Shown: positions 43,367-53,205, numbered from the stretch's first letter. The stretch: DNA of 64,000 bases from Verrucomicrobiota bacterium (GCA_018970255.1 JAGWWS010000007.1:1-64000), one strand, 5' to 3'. Made by a program: numbers and translations. Notes: a model not told the origin generated them from the letters alone.

Positions 43367-44203
43367 CTAGATCTCCTCGATCCCGTCGAGCGCAAATCCG
43401 AACCAACCTGCCACAGCGAATGCCGCCCCTACGATCAACGTCGTCATGAAAAGATACGGAAAATCCAAATCCGGCTGCGCATCATCCAAAAATCCCCCGG
43501 CCACCCACACCACCACCGCGACCAACACCGCGCAAATCCCAACCAGAAGCGGCGCCGCAGGCCCCCGAAAAACAAACGCCCGGGGATTTCCCTTCACCAA
43601 CGCCAGCAGACTCGCCATCAGCCCAACGCAAAACCCTGACCACAAAATCCCGCCCACTGCATCGGACGGCCGGTGCCAGCCCATGAAAAAAACTCCCGTG
43701 GCATAAACAGTGGCCACCAGCGCCGCCGCCACACACATCCCGAGCCGCCATCGCGCCCCGGCCACCAGAATGGCCCCGAGAGCGAGCGATGTCCCCACAC
43801 TCGTGTGGCCGCTCGGGTAGGTATCCGTCACAAAATACCCGGGCTCGATTCCCTGCGGCACCACCAGTTCTTCCCTCGGCAACCGATCCTTCAAAATCTC
43901 CGCCCCCGCCACCGCGAGCCCCACACCGGCAACTGCCGCAAATCCCGTGAGCCAGCGCCGCCTCACCACGGCCACCAAAAAAAGCACCGCCGCGCCCGCC
44001 GCCACAAACCCGTTCGTCACACGCCCGAGCACCGCCGTATCCAAAGCCCGCGCGGCCTGCGCCTCGGCCTCGCGCCCGAAAAACGCCGCATTGTCGAACT
44101 CCTGGCCCCACACGGTCGCGACGAAAAAAAGATACCCGATCGCGCAAAGAAACAGCATCAGCACGCTCCCCAGAGCGGCTCGAATAGCAAGCGGGCGTCC
44201 CAT
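43367..44203 (-). CDS. PAP2-family membrane phosphatase
   Basis: A 278-residue membrane protein from ATG 44203; a longer frame would enter tRNA-Arg. Six or more hydrophobic segments and the three phosphatase motifs are seen: KDRLPREE, YPSGHTS, and FFMGWHRPSDAVGG with its His and Asp. Family members dephosphorylate phosphatidate, undecaprenyl pyrophosphate or related lipids at the membrane. The stop is directly next to the GT1 start, so the two are cotranscribed. Confidence 0.88.
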   Translation of the reverse strand: MGRPLAIRAALGSVLMLFLCAIGYLFFVATVWGQEFDNAAFFGREAEAQAARALDTAVLGRVTNGFVAAGAAVLFLVAVVRRRWLTGFAAVAGVGLAVAGAEILKDRLPREELVVPQGIEPGYFVTDTYPSGHTSVGTSLALGAILVAGARWRLGMCVAAALVATVYATGVFFMGWHRPSDAVGGILWSGFCVGLMASLLALVKGNPRAFVFRGPAAPLLVGICAVLVAVVVWVAGGFLDDAQPDLDFPYLFMTTLIVGAAFAVAGWFGFALDGIEEI

Positions 44204-44212
44204 AAAGTTTTT

Positions 44213-44286
44213 TGCACCCGGCGGGGATCGAACCCACAACCTACGGCTCCGGAGGCCGTCACTCTATCCAATTGAGCTACGGGTGC
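44213..44286 (-). tRNA. tRNA-Arg (CCG)
   Basis: The minus strand gives a full 74-base cloverleaf: acceptor GCACCCG with CGGGTGC, anticodon loop CTCCGGA (anticodon CCG), T loop TTCGATC, discriminator A. CCA is not encoded. Confidence 0.96.
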
Positions 44287-44380
44287 GCCTCTCGCGAGCA
44301 TCGTTCCCGCCGCTGAAAAATCAAACGCAAAACCCGCCACGCGCATTGCCGCCACAACTCCTTCCCGCGATAATCCCGCC

Positions 44381-44887
44381 ATGCCCAGCGCCGCCGCCGA
44401 AAAACTTCCGCGAAACCTCCAAGGCGCCATTCATCCCCTCCTCTCTCTCGCGCCTCCAAGCCTCCGCGGGCAAATACTCCTTCTTTTAACAATCGCCCTC
44501 GCCTCCTGCAAAGACGCCCCCCGCCCCGGACCGCTTACTCTCGTCGAATTCCACTCCGGCGCGCAGGAAATGGCACTCGACGGCTTCCAATTTGGAAAAG
44601 ACGAACTCGGCTGGCCCTTCGACTCGGGCGCGACCACCACGACCGCCTACCTCGAACTCCTCAAAAAAAACAACCGCCTCCAGCCGGCCACCGCCGAGCG
44701 CCTCGCCCGAATCTCCGTCGCGAATCTCAGCGACTCCGACCCCGGCGAAACCGCCTTTGCCAGCGTCCCCGTGGAGGACGGCATCCTTGTCATCCGAAAG
44801 GACGGCCAGTCCCGCACCTTCCCCGACCTCGCCGCCTCCGCCGAGTTCGCGCCGCCTCCATCCCGCACACCCGCATGGCTCCCATGA
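44381..44887 (+). CDS. pseudopilin-like lipoprotein
   Basis: A 168-residue frame from ATG 44381. A hydrophobic segment ending in a lipobox-like cysteine (LLLLTIALASC) begins near residue 33, so the true start may be later, but no standard codon was found closer. The mature part has the pattern GWPFD, TTTTAYLELLKKNNRL and ISVANLSDSDPGETAF, which recalls the C-terminal half of type II secretion-like pseudopilins. It lacks the pilin N-terminal helix. The stop overlaps the next start by ATGA. Confidence 0.6.
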   Translation: MPSAAAEKLPRNLQGAIHPLLSLAPPSLRGQILLLLTIALASCKDAPRPGPLTLVEFHSGAQEMALDGFQFGKDELGWPFDSGATTTTAYLELLKKNNRLQPATAERLARISVANLSDSDPGETAFASVPVEDGILVIRKDGQSRTFPDLAASAEFAPPPSRTPAWLP

Positions 44888-45423
44888 GACTCATTCACCT
44901 CACCCTCCCGGTTTGCCTGTTCCTCCCCGCCTGCGCCGCGAAAAGAGAAACTGCGGAAAAACCCAAAAAGCCGCCCGCCTTTTCGCGCCTCTTCTCGTTT
45001 CTTCAGCCCAAGAAGAAATCCAAGCCCCCAGAAGCCACACCCGTCGATTGGACCGGCGAAATTCGCATGGTCAATTCACCCGGAAATTTTGTTCTCGTAG
45101 AATCTACCTCCGCCACCACACCCGTCGCCGGGGAGAAATACCTCGCCATGCGCGGTGCCACCGAGACGGCCGTCCTGCGCATGACCTCGCTGCGGAACCA
45201 CCCGTTCCTCATCGCCGACATCATCAGCGGGGAACCTGCCACCGGCGACCGCATCTACCTGCCCACTCCCACGGCCAAGCCCACAGCCACTCCGACGCCC
45301 GGGAAAAAACCCGAGCCCACACCTCCCCCGACCACAGCCCCGCCGCCATCGATCGAGCCCGAGGTCACCACCCGACCGCAACTCCCCGCCGCCCAAGAAC
45401 CGCCCCTTCCCCTCCCCGAGTGA
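44884..45423 (+). CDS. lipoprotein with Pro/Thr-rich C-terminus
   Basis: A 179-residue protein from ATG 44884 (ATGA overlap; ATG 44875 would add three residues). It has a lipoprotein signal (LPVCLFLPAC). The middle (GEIRMVNSPGNFVLVES; YLAMRGATETAVLRMTSLRN) forms a small beta domain that looks like a phosphate-free relative of periplasmic SH3-type modules. The last 55 residues are Pro/Thr-rich. It lies 61 bases upstream of the TolC-family gene, which has a similar Pro-rich segment. Confidence 0.6.
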   Translation: MRLIHLTLPVCLFLPACAAKRETAEKPKKPPAFSRLFSFLQPKKKSKPPEATPVDWTGEIRMVNSPGNFVLVESTSATTPVAGEKYLAMRGATETAVLRMTSLRNHPFLIADIISGEPATGDRIYLPTPTAKPTATPTPGKKPEPTPPPTTAPPPSIEPEVTTRPQLPAAQEPPLPLPE

Positions 45424-45484
45424 TTTTCTTCTCCCCCCGCCACCAAGCTCCCGATAAGAACGATTTCAAATTGCCCATTTATCC

Positions 45485-47407
45485 ATGACCAAAAAACTTC
45501 CCGCCCTCCTCGCGCTTCTCCTCGCTTCTCTTCCACTCCGAGCCCAATCACCCGCCCCCACGCCGGAGTTCAAAGACCTGCCCACCCCACCGCCGCTGCC
45601 GCAATTCACCCCCCTCCCGCTCCCATCGCCCCTCCCCGAGTTTACGCCACTTCCCTTCGAGAACCCCAACCTCCCGCCCGCACAGCCGCTTCCCACGCCC
45701 GGCGCCATGCCCACGCCGCTGCCCGATGGCACCATGCCACTGCCCATTCCCCCGATGCCGGCCGCGCCGCCGCTCCCGGACGCCTCGGCCATCCAAGGCG
45801 AAACAGCCCCACCTCTCCCGCCGCAGCAAGCCGAACCCCTCGCCCCCGGCCCGCAAACGCCCGCCCTCCAGGAATCCGCCCGCCAGGCCACCACCCAAGA
45901 GATGGCCCGCACCGATTTCTACGCCGCGCTGAACGCCCTCATCGCGAAACAGCGCAACCCCGGTGTCCCCGACCTCACTATCGGCGACGCCCTCACCACC
46001 GCCCTCAAAAAAAACCCAGACATCCTCGTCGCCATCCAGGAACTCAACACCACCTCCGGCCGCTTCATCTCCGTCCGCTCCCAGATCATCCCCCAGGTCT
46101 CGCTGAAATCAAACTACGGCTACACCACCTCCGAACTCCAAACTGTCGAGGACATCGGCGCCCAGGCCAACGACGAGAGCCTCGCCATCAATGTCGAATT
46201 CTCCCAGCTCATATACGACGGCGGCGCCGCCATCTCCGGCATCCGCGCCGCCATCTCCGACGAGGTCCAGTCCTACTACCGCCTCCGCGCCGTCATCGAC
46301 AAGACCATCGCCGATGTGAAAATCAACTTCTTCGAAATCGTCCTCAACCGCGCCCTCATCATCGCGAACCAGCAGTCCGTCGACCTCCTCACCGAGCAGC
46401 TCAAAGACCAGCAAAACCGCTACGAGGCCGGCACCGTCCCGCGCTTCAATGTCCTCCAGGCCGAAGTCGCCCTCGCCAACGCCAAGCCCCCGCTCATCCA
46501 GGCCGAGAACAACTACCGCGTCGCCATGTATCGCCTCGTCCGCCTCCTCGGCATGGACTACCCGCCCGGCTTCCCCTCCGAAGTCCCCTTCAACATCGTC
46601 GGCAAGCTCGACTACAAACCCCGCACCTTCGACGCCGACAACTCCATCCGCACCGCCGTCACCCGCAACCCCGAGCTCAAGGCCCAGCGCCAAACCATCC
46701 TCGGCGAAGCCGCCCGCGTGAACCGCGAGTTCGCCGGCTTCCTCCCCCAAATCAACGCCAAGGCCACCCAGACCAACCAAAGCGACATCCTCACCTCCAA
46801 CCTCACCGACATGGTCCAAGGCTGGTTCTTCGGCGTCACCGGCTCCTGGGCCGTCTGGGACGGCCTCCTCACCTACGGCAACCTCAAAACCGCCAAGGCC
46901 CGCCTCGAACAATCCAAAATCAATTACGACAACGGCGTCCGCGAAGTCATCCTCGAAGTCCAGCGCGCCATCTCGAACCTCCTCGAGGCCAAGCAAACCG
47001 TCGAGAGCCAGGAAGCCAGCGTCGTCCAGGGCGTCGAGGCCCTCCGCCTCGCCCAGGAACGCCTCGACGCCGGCGCCGGCACCCAGCTCGATGTCCTCAA
47101 CCAGCAAACCTCCCTCCTCCAATCCCAGACCTTCCTCCTCCAGGCCTACTACAGCTACATCCGCGGCCTCGCCGAATACGACCGCGCCCTCTCGATCGAC
47201 ACCGAATACCAGGACATCTTCGACGACCCGCTCACGAAGCCCCAAGCCAAGCGCTTCAACAAAATCAACAACCCCGACCGCCCGCAGCCCACCCTGCCCC
47301 GCATCTACCGCAAAAAAGACCCCCTCGTCCCCATCCTCGAAAACGCCCCCACCCCCTCCCCCACGCCCGCCCCGTCCAAGAAAAAAGCCCCCGCCAAAAA
47401 GCAGTAA
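45485..47407 (+). CDS. TolC-family outer membrane efflux protein with Pro-rich N-terminal extension
   Basis: A 640-residue protein with signal peptide (KKLPALLALLLASLPLRAQ). Residues about 22-130 are extremely Pro/Leu-rich, which is not part of the normal family fold. The outer membrane efflux repeats follow (TIGDALTTALKKNPDI at about 160, and a second copy NSIRTAVTRNPELKAQ), with the conserved alpha-barrel signatures RYEAGTVPRFNVLQAE and RLDAGAGTQLDVLNQQ. The C-terminus is again Pro/Lys-rich. It probably completes the RND pump encoded at 31963-36321 or another exporter. Confidence 0.92.
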   Translation: MTKKLPALLALLLASLPLRAQSPAPTPEFKDLPTPPPLPQFTPLPLPSPLPEFTPLPFENPNLPPAQPLPTPGAMPTPLPDGTMPLPIPPMPAAPPLPDASAIQGETAPPLPPQQAEPLAPGPQTPALQESARQATTQEMARTDFYAALNALIAKQRNPGVPDLTIGDALTTALKKNPDILVAIQELNTTSGRFISVRSQIIPQVSLKSNYGYTTSELQTVEDIGAQANDESLAINVEFSQLIYDGGAAISGIRAAISDEVQSYYRLRAVIDKTIADVKINFFEIVLNRALIIANQQSVDLLTEQLKDQQNRYEAGTVPRFNVLQAEVALANAKPPLIQAENNYRVAMYRLVRLLGMDYPPGFPSEVPFNIVGKLDYKPRTFDADNSIRTAVTRNPELKAQRQTILGEAARVNREFAGFLPQINAKATQTNQSDILTSNLTDMVQGWFFGVTGSWAVWDGLLTYGNLKTAKARLEQSKINYDNGVREVILEVQRAISNLLEAKQTVESQEASVVQGVEALRLAQERLDAGAGTQLDVLNQQTSLLQSQTFLLQAYYSYIRGLAEYDRALSIDTEYQDIFDDPLTKPQAKRFNKINNPDRPQPTLPRIYRKKDPLVPILENAPTPSPTPAPSKKKAPAKKQ

Positions 47408-47443
47408 CCCGCCGCACGCCCCGGCGCGTCGGCGCCTTCCCAA

Positions 47444-47475
47444 ACATGGAGGGACGACCTCCGTGTCGTCCCAAA
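47444..47475. repeat. REP-like palindrome after the TolC gene
   Basis: An 8-base perfect stem, GGGACGAC (47451-47458) with GTCGTCCC (47465-47472), encloses the loop CTCCGT. The rest of the 197-base gap up to the Pit gene holds no gene, only Pro-codon-like GC-rich sequence. The palindrome could also stop transcription, but no T-run follows. Confidence 0.6.
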
Positions 47476-47604
47476 CACGCGGCGCAGCCGCCCCCATCCC
47501 TCGAAAACCTCCGCGCCCCCGCGCCCCTGCGGGCAATCTCCCCTTCTGCCTTCTTTGACGGAATCGTCACAAACCCCCGCTTGCCGTGCCGTGCGACCTT
47601 TGGA

Positions 47605-49119
47605 ATGCCTCACGGGCCCATGGAATTCCTTGCCGCCGCCTACACGGACCCGACTTTCCTAACCTACTTCTTCCTCGCCCTCGCCGTGGCCATGGCGCTG
47701 GGGTTCGAATTCGTCAACGGGTTCCACGACACCGCCAATGCCGTGGCCACCGTGATCTACACGAACACGCTCAAGCCCACGCCGGCCGTGGTCTGGTCCG
47801 GCATGTGGAATTTCATCGGCGTGATGGTGTCTTCAGGCGCCGTGGCGTTCGGCATTGTGGCGCTCCTGCCGGTGGAGCTGGTCCTGAATGTCGGCTCGGC
47901 CGCGGGGTTCGCGATGGTGTTTTCGCTGCTGGTCTCGGCCATCGTTTGGAACCTCGGGACCTGGTGGCTCGGGCTGCCGGCCTCGAGTTCCCACACGCTC
48001 ATCGGCTCGATCATCGGCGTGGGCGTGGCCAATGCGCTCATGGCGCCCGCGCACTCGGTGACGGACGGCGTGAATTGGGCGAAGGCGCAGGATGTGGGCC
48101 TGGCCCTGCTGGTCTCGCCGGTCGTGGGTTTCTGCGCGGCCGCGCTCCTGCTCATCGCGATGCGGATCGCCATCAAAAACCCGAAACTTTTCGAGGCCCC
48201 GGAGAAGGGCAAGGCGCCGCCCCTGTGGATCCGCGGCATCCTCATGCTCACCTGCACGGGCGTGAGCTTCGCCCACGGGTCGAACGACGGCCAGAAAGGC
48301 ATGGGCCTGATCGTGCTCATCCTTGTCGGGATCCTGCCGGGCACCTATGCGCTGAACATGGGCGCGGACCGCGGTGCGGTGGCGGGCCTCGCCAAGGAAT
48401 CGGCCGAAATGTCGGCAGTGTTCCAATCCGGCGCGGGCGGAATCGAACTCTCGGGCAAGGACGCCAACAACACGCTGGCGGAATTCATCAAGCCGCAGGG
48501 CAAACCCTCGCCGGCCGTATTTGCGGCTCTGGCGGGCATGTGCCGCGAGGTCTCGGCACGGCTCGCTTCGGCCGAGGGCTTCGGCAGCCTGCCCCCGGCG
48601 GAACGCGGCGACTTGCGCACGGACCTCTATCTCATCTCGAAATCCGTGGCGAAACTCGACAAGGCCGGCAAATTGGACATCGCCCCGGGCGTGCTGGAAA
48701 AGGAGCGCGCGCTGGCAAAGCACGCCGATGCCGTGACGAATTACATCCCGGATTGGGTGAAAATCTCGGTGGCACTGGCCCTGGGCCTCGGCACCATGGT
48801 CGGCTACAAGCGGATCGTCAAAACGGTGGGCGAGAAAATCGGCAAGAGCCACCTCACCTACGCGCAAGGCGCCTCCGCCGAGGCCGTCGCCATGGGCACC
48901 ATCATGCTGGGCGACCACTTCGGCCTGCCCATCAGCACCACGCATGTCCTCTCCTCGGGCGTCGCGGGCACCATGGCCGCCAACGGCTCGGGCGTCCAAA
49001 TGGAAACCGTGCGCAACATCATCCTCGCCTGGGTCCTCACGCTCCCGGTCTGCATTTTCCTCGGCGCCCTCCTCTTCGCCGGCGCGCTGAACGCCATCGC
49101 CCTCCTCGGGATCCGTTAA
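47605..49119 (+). CDS. inorganic phosphate transporter, Pit family
   Basis: A 504-residue membrane protein from ATG 47605 (ATG 47620 is also possible). The Pit/PHO4 signatures are present in both repeats: FVNGFHDTANAVATVIYT, PASSSHTLIGSIIGVG, SFAHGSNDGQKGMG and PISTTHVLSSGVAGTMAA. A hydrophilic loop of about 150 residues splits the two halves, as usual in this family. It imports metal-phosphate by proton or sodium symport at the inner membrane. No phoU-like gene lies beside it. Confidence 0.94.
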   Translation: MPHGPMEFLAAAYTDPTFLTYFFLALAVAMALGFEFVNGFHDTANAVATVIYTNTLKPTPAVVWSGMWNFIGVMVSSGAVAFGIVALLPVELVLNVGSAAGFAMVFSLLVSAIVWNLGTWWLGLPASSSHTLIGSIIGVGVANALMAPAHSVTDGVNWAKAQDVGLALLVSPVVGFCAAALLLIAMRIAIKNPKLFEAPEKGKAPPLWIRGILMLTCTGVSFAHGSNDGQKGMGLIVLILVGILPGTYALNMGADRGAVAGLAKESAEMSAVFQSGAGGIELSGKDANNTLAEFIKPQGKPSPAVFAALAGMCREVSARLASAEGFGSLPPAERGDLRTDLYLISKSVAKLDKAGKLDIAPGVLEKERALAKHADAVTNYIPDWVKISVALALGLGTMVGYKRIVKTVGEKIGKSHLTYAQGASAEAVAMGTIMLGDHFGLPISTTHVLSSGVAGTMAANGSGVQMETVRNIILAWVLTLPVCIFLGALLFAGALNAIALLGIR

Positions 49120-49204
49120 TCATTCGAGCACTTGCTATGAGCGACCACAGCCTCGGCGTCATTTGAAATTCCGCAGAGCGGCTTAACCGGATAGAGAAAA
49201 GTCC

Positions 49205-49876
49205 GTGTCGCCCAACCAAGAACCAATCCCCAATTCGGAGTCATTTCCCGTTCTTTCAGCGATCTCCGGCATCGAGCACACCTTCCTGCTCCAGGTGCCA
49301 GATCTAGATGTAAAAACAGACCGCGAGACGGCGATGTCACGCCTTGCCTCAATCCAACGCGAAACACTCGACACTCTCGGCTTCGTAGGAATTCCCCTCG
49401 CCCGCGCCGAGCAAATCCACTCGAACCAAGTTGCAAGAGTCACCGGCTTCTCCGAAATCCCCGCACCAGGCGCGGATGCCCTCGTGACAACCGAACGCGG
49501 CATCGCCCTCGGAATTCATGTGGCCGATTGCGCCGCGATCTATTTTGTGGACCGCCAACTCCGCGGTATCGCCCTTGCCCACTCCGGACGCAAAGGCACG
49601 GAACTCGACATCGCCACCCGCACCCTCAAGGCCCTTCTCGCTGCCACCGGCGCGAAACCCGCCGAAATCATCGCACAAATCTCCCCCTGCATCCGCCCGC
49701 CGCACTACGAAGTCGACTTCGCCGCCGAAATCCGATCCCAACTCGCCCGCGCCGGCCTCAAGGAAATCCACGACTGCCAGACCTGCACATTTTCAAACCC
49801 CGAAAAATACTACTCCTACCGCCGGGAAAATGGCCGCACCGGCCGCCTCCTCGCTGCAATAGCTTTCAAACCATAA
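49205..49876 (+). CDS. laccase-domain (YfiH/LACC1) family protein
   Basis: A 223-residue protein from GTG 49205. The family metal-site residues are seen: His in RAEQIHSNQV, Cys in IHVADCAAIYF and His in LAHSGRKGTELD (usually AHAGWRG, so slightly divergent). The C-terminus (SYRRENGRTGRLLAAIAF) is typical. Family members have purine nucleoside phosphorylase and adenosine deaminase activity, and E. coli YfiH has been linked to peptidoglycan editing. It is convergent with the NSS transporter operon, eight bases apart. Confidence 0.88.
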   Translation: MSPNQEPIPNSESFPVLSAISGIEHTFLLQVPDLDVKTDRETAMSRLASIQRETLDTLGFVGIPLARAEQIHSNQVARVTGFSEIPAPGADALVTTERGIALGIHVADCAAIYFVDRQLRGIALAHSGRKGTELDIATRTLKALLAATGAKPAEIIAQISPCIRPPHYEVDFAAEIRSQLARAGLKEIHDCQTCTFSNPEKYYSYRRENGRTGRLLAAIAFKP

Positions 49877-49884
49877 GAGGGTTC

Positions 49885-50043
49885 TCAGTCTCTGTCTTCT
49901 GCCGCATCCGGCGTTTCAAACTCGAATCCGTGCACTTTGTCCGTCTCCTCGGGCGTGGTCAGCACTTTCCAAAGGCACCACACGAAAGCCACCGTCACTG
50001 TGCTCACCGAAACCAACATCACGATCCAACCGCCCGCGGTCAT
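49885..50043 (-). CDS. MetS-family small subunit of the NSS transporter
   Basis: A 52-residue protein whose ATG overlaps the transporter stop (ATGA). It consists of one transmembrane helix (AGGWIVMLVSVSTVTVAFVWCLWKVL) and a short acidic tail (TPEETDKVHGFEFETP). This is the layout of MetS-type small subunits that accompany some sodium:neurotransmitter symporter family transporters, such as MetP. It is easily missed because of its size. Confidence 0.8.
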   Translation of the reverse strand: MTAGGWIVMLVSVSTVTVAFVWCLWKVLTTPEETDKVHGFEFETPDAAEDRD

Positions 50044-51755
50044 TGCTCCTCCTCTCCGCTCGGCAAGCCCCTGTAGGCCTTGGCCTGCGAGACCAAAAGC
50101 ACAACAAACGCCCCGAACAAAAGCACCACTCCCACAGCCATCCAAGCAACCGGGTCCGGCTGGATGAAAAGATCCTTCACATAAGAACTGAACTCCGACT
50201 CCCCGCCGCCGAAACTCACGCCAAAAACATTCACGAGCACCCAAAGCACGAAAATGGTGATGAGGAAAAGCGGCGTCGCAACTTTCATCACCGGCACAAA
50301 AATCCGTGGGATTTTGATCGCAGCCCCCACCTCCGCCTGCGCGATTCCTTTCCGCACGCCGTAGCCCCAGGAGAAAACGAGAATCTGCGAGGTCGCCAAA
50401 ACAAAGATCAAAAATGTCCCCACCCAGAAATCCAGCGTGTCGAGCGCCTTCAGATCCTTGCTGAAATACACAACAAAAGCCGACCCCGCAGCGGTGATCG
50501 CGCCAAGGATTGCCACAGATTGCCGCCGCCCGATGTTAAGCACCTCCTCAAGAAACGCGATTCCCGGCTGAAGCATCGAAATCGAACTGGTGATTGCTGC
50601 CAAAAACAGCAGGAAGAAAAACGCAAATCCGAACGCCGCTCCGAATGGCATTTTTTCAAACACCAGCGGCAGCACATTGAAACCCAGCGCGAAGGTCCCC
50701 ATCCCCGCCACCCCTGCGAGCCCGAGAAAAGCAAACGCCGCCGGCAGTGTGATCAATCCCCCCAAGCCGACCTCGAAAAACTCATTCGCACTCGTCGCCG
50801 AGAACCCGCTCAAAACGACATCCTCCTTTTTCGAAAGGTAACTCGCGTAGGTCAGGATCACCCCGAAGCCCACGCTCAGGGAAAAGAAAATCTGCCCCGC
50901 CGCCGCCAGCCAAAGTTGCGGCTTCTTGAGTTGTTCGACCACCCCGATGGTCCGCACCCTCAAATCGCCCTGACCCTCCACCTCTCGCCGCGCAGACTCG
51001 ACCGCCGCTTGACCGAGCAACTCCTTCTCCTGAATCCAGCGCCCACTCTCCAGCTTTTCAACCACCACTTTCTGGGGGTTCCACATGAACCCAAGGCCAT
51101 TTAAAACATTATTATCCGGCGCCTCTGCCAACGGCGCTCCGAGCGTCAAAACCCGCACCAGCACCACCAGCGCGAGCACGAGCAAGGCCGGCATCGCCCA
51201 CTTGCAAAACCACTCGATGCCCTTCGAAATCCCCCGGTAGATCAGAAAAAAATTCAGGACAAACACCACGAGTAAAAACGCACCCACTTGCGAGGGACCG
51301 AATCCAATCGCACTCCCATCAGCCTCCAATCCGATGAACCTCGCGAAGAATCCCTTCGCCCCCTCCACCGAATCGAACGCGATCCCGCCGGTCAAAAAAT
51401 TCACCGCGTATCCGAGGCACCAAGCTTCGATCACCACATAATACATGTAGATCACCACCGGCACGATCACCCCCATCACCCCGAGGTATTTCCCCCAAGG
51501 CCGCCGCACGAAGTGATGGAACACTCCCGGCGCCGAATGGAAGCCATTGCGCCCGGCCATCCGCCCCATCGTCCATTCCGCCCAGCAAATCGGCAGACCG
51601 ATGATCAGCAGCGCGATGAAATAGGCGATCATGAACGCCCCTCCCCCGTATTGCGCCGCCTGCCCCGGGAACCTCAAAAAATTCCCCAGCCCGACCGCGC
51701 TCCCGGCCACGGCCATAATCACCCCCAAGCGCGAAGACCAACGCTCAACTGCCAT
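50040..51755 (-). CDS. sodium-dependent transporter, NSS family
   Basis: A 571-residue, 12-helix transporter of the neurotransmitter:sodium symporter family. The signature GSAVGLGNFLRFPG lies at residues 18-31, with GGGAFMIAYFIALLIIGLP next to it, and a conserved ISMLQPGIAFLEEVL helix later. These proteins import amino acids with sodium. It is followed by the coupled MetS subunit, as in the MetPS methionine/alanine system. The specific substrate is not proven. Confidence 0.93.
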   Translation of the reverse strand: MAVERWSSRLGVIMAVAGSAVGLGNFLRFPGQAAQYGGGAFMIAYFIALLIIGLPICWAEWTMGRMAGRNGFHSAPGVFHHFVRRPWGKYLGVMGVIVPVVIYMYYVVIEAWCLGYAVNFLTGGIAFDSVEGAKGFFARFIGLEADGSAIGFGPSQVGAFLLVVFVLNFFLIYRGISKGIEWFCKWAMPALLVLALVVLVRVLTLGAPLAEAPDNNVLNGLGFMWNPQKVVVEKLESGRWIQEKELLGQAAVESARREVEGQGDLRVRTIGVVEQLKKPQLWLAAAGQIFFSLSVGFGVILTYASYLSKKEDVVLSGFSATSANEFFEVGLGGLITLPAAFAFLGLAGVAGMGTFALGFNVLPLVFEKMPFGAAFGFAFFFLLFLAAITSSISMLQPGIAFLEEVLNIGRRQSVAILGAITAAGSAFVVYFSKDLKALDTLDFWVGTFLIFVLATSQILVFSWGYGVRKGIAQAEVGAAIKIPRIFVPVMKVATPLFLITIFVLWVLVNVFGVSFGGGESEFSSYVKDLFIQPDPVAWMAVGVVLLFGAFVVLLVSQAKAYRGLPSGEEEQ

Positions 51756-51820
51756 ACTCGAAACCTAGGCGTCAGCTCGCGGTGCGATCAATCTCCGAAA
51801 AAAAGCGATCCGAACCGGCC

Positions 51821-52510
51821 TTAAGTCGGAATGCCAGGCACCGTCAAAGAGCCGCCATTGTCCCGTGCCGAGAGACCGAGAATGAAAGGCCCCGCCTTTT
51901 TCACCCATTCGCCGGGCTCCGGATAATCGCCGGCGGATTCGCCGAAACACGCCGCGAGCATATCGGTGTGAATGATCCCGGGATTCAACGCCACCGCCGC
52001 AAGGCCGGCAGGAAGTTCTTGTGCGAGTGCCGACGTCAAACCCTCCACCGCAAACTTCGTCGCACAGTAGATCGCCACCTCCGGCGAAGTCGACCTCCCC
52101 CACCCCGAGCTAAAATTCACCACCACGCCACGACCATTCCGGATCATGGCGGGCAGGAAATGCCGGATCGTGTTGACCGTCCCTTTGATATTCACATCGA
52201 TGACTGGATCGACCTCCTTGGCCGGCAATTCCCAGAGCGGCGAGTTCACCGCAATCAACGCCGCGTTATTGATGAGAAAATCCGGCGTTCCCGATTTCAA
52301 AACCCCATCCGCCCATTTCTCCACTGCACTGTCATCCGCCACATCCACAGCATGAAACGAATGCGGTGAGCCAAAGTTTCTCCTTAACACCTCGCAGTTC
52401 GCGGCTCTCCGGCCACAACCGTGGACAACGTGTCCACCGGTAACGAAAAAACGCGCCATTGCGAGGCCTAGTCCCCTCGTGGCACCGGTGATGACAAAAA
52501 CCTTTTTCAT
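51821..52510 (-). CDS. short-chain dehydrogenase/reductase
   Basis: A 229-residue SDR protein. The NAD(P)-binding motif TGATRGLG is at residues 8-15, NNAA and the catalytic Ser (NFSSGWG) and Tyr-x3-Lys (YCATK) follow, and PGIIHTDM ends the active site region. It is a classical SDR of normal length with unknown substrate. Its ATG overlaps the yggS stop, so it is cotranscribed downstream of yggS. Confidence 0.92.
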   Translation of the reverse strand: MKKVFVITGATRGLGLAMARFFVTGGHVVHGCGRRAANCEVLRRNFGSPHSFHAVDVADDSAVEKWADGVLKSGTPDFLINNAALIAVNSPLWELPAKEVDPVIDVNIKGTVNTIRHFLPAMIRNGRGVVVNFSSGWGRSTSPEVAIYCATKFAVEGLTSALAQELPAGLAAVALNPGIIHTDMLAACFGESAGDYPEPGEWVKKAGPFILGLSARDNGGSLTVPGIPT

Positions 52511-53205
52511 TCACCACCTCCTCTTGCCCTCTCCCCGAAAACCGCCGCCCCCACCCGCACGATGGTCGCCCCTTCGGCGATGCCCTGCTCGAAATCCCCG
52601 CTCATGCCCATCGAGAGTTCGGGCAAAGCCGCCCCGGTCGCTCCAGCGAGCCGGTCCCGCAACTCCCTCAGCCCCGCAAAAACCGGCCGCGCCGACTCCG
52701 GATCCTCGCTGTAGGGCGCCATCGCCATCAACCCCTCCACCCGCAGGAACGGCATTTGCAACAACCCCTCCAGCACGCCCTCGACGCCCTCGGGCGCAAA
52801 ACCGAATTTCGTCCCCTCACCGGAGACATTCACCTCGAGCAGCACGCGCGCCACCATGCCGAATTCCCCGGCCACGCGGTTCAGCGCCGCCGCCAACCCC
52901 TCGTTGTCCACGCCGTGGAACAGCGCAAAGCGCCCCACCGCCTTGCGCACCTTGTTCGTCTGCAGGTGGCCGATGAAATGCCACTCCGGCCCATCGCCCG
53001 CTTCGGCGATTTTCGGAAGCGCCTCCTGCACCCGGCTCTCGCCGAATTCCCGCTGCCCGGCCGCCAGCGCCTCGCGCACGGCAGATGCCGGGTGCGTCTT
53101 GGAAACCGCCACCAACCGGACCCCGCCTACGTCCCGCCCGGCGCGCCCGGCCGCCACGGCGATCCTCTCCCGCACGCGCGCCAAATTTTCCGCCACAGAT
53201 GCCAT
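52507..53205 (-). CDS. yggS: PLP homeostasis protein (YggS/PLPBP)
   Basis: A 232-residue protein from ATG 53205; a longer frame upstream would run antisense through clpB and is rejected. It has the YggS/PLPBP signatures: [11 protein letters not shown] with PLP lysine K36, [24 protein letters not shown] and [18 protein letters not shown]. The protein carries PLP and keeps B6 and amino acid pools balanced. It is divergent from clpB, with 64 bases between the starts. Confidence 0.95.
   Translation of the reverse strand: MASVAENLARVRERIAVAAGRAGRDVGGVRLVAVSKTHPASAVREALAAGQREFGESRVQEALPKIAEAGDGPEWHFIGHLQTNKVRKAVGRFALFHGVDNEGLAAALNRVAGEFGMVARVLLEVNVSGEGTKFGFAPEGVEGVLEGLLQMPFLRVEGLMAMAPYSEDPESARPVFAGLRELRDRLAGATGAALPELSMGMSGDFEQGIAEGATIVRVGAAVFGERARGGGE

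Noticed and set aside
44381-44887. Full type II secretion pseudopilin.
   Set aside because: It lacks the prepilin cleavage site and N-terminal helix; a lipobox-like cysteine is present instead, so only a pseudopilin-like C-terminal part is claimed.
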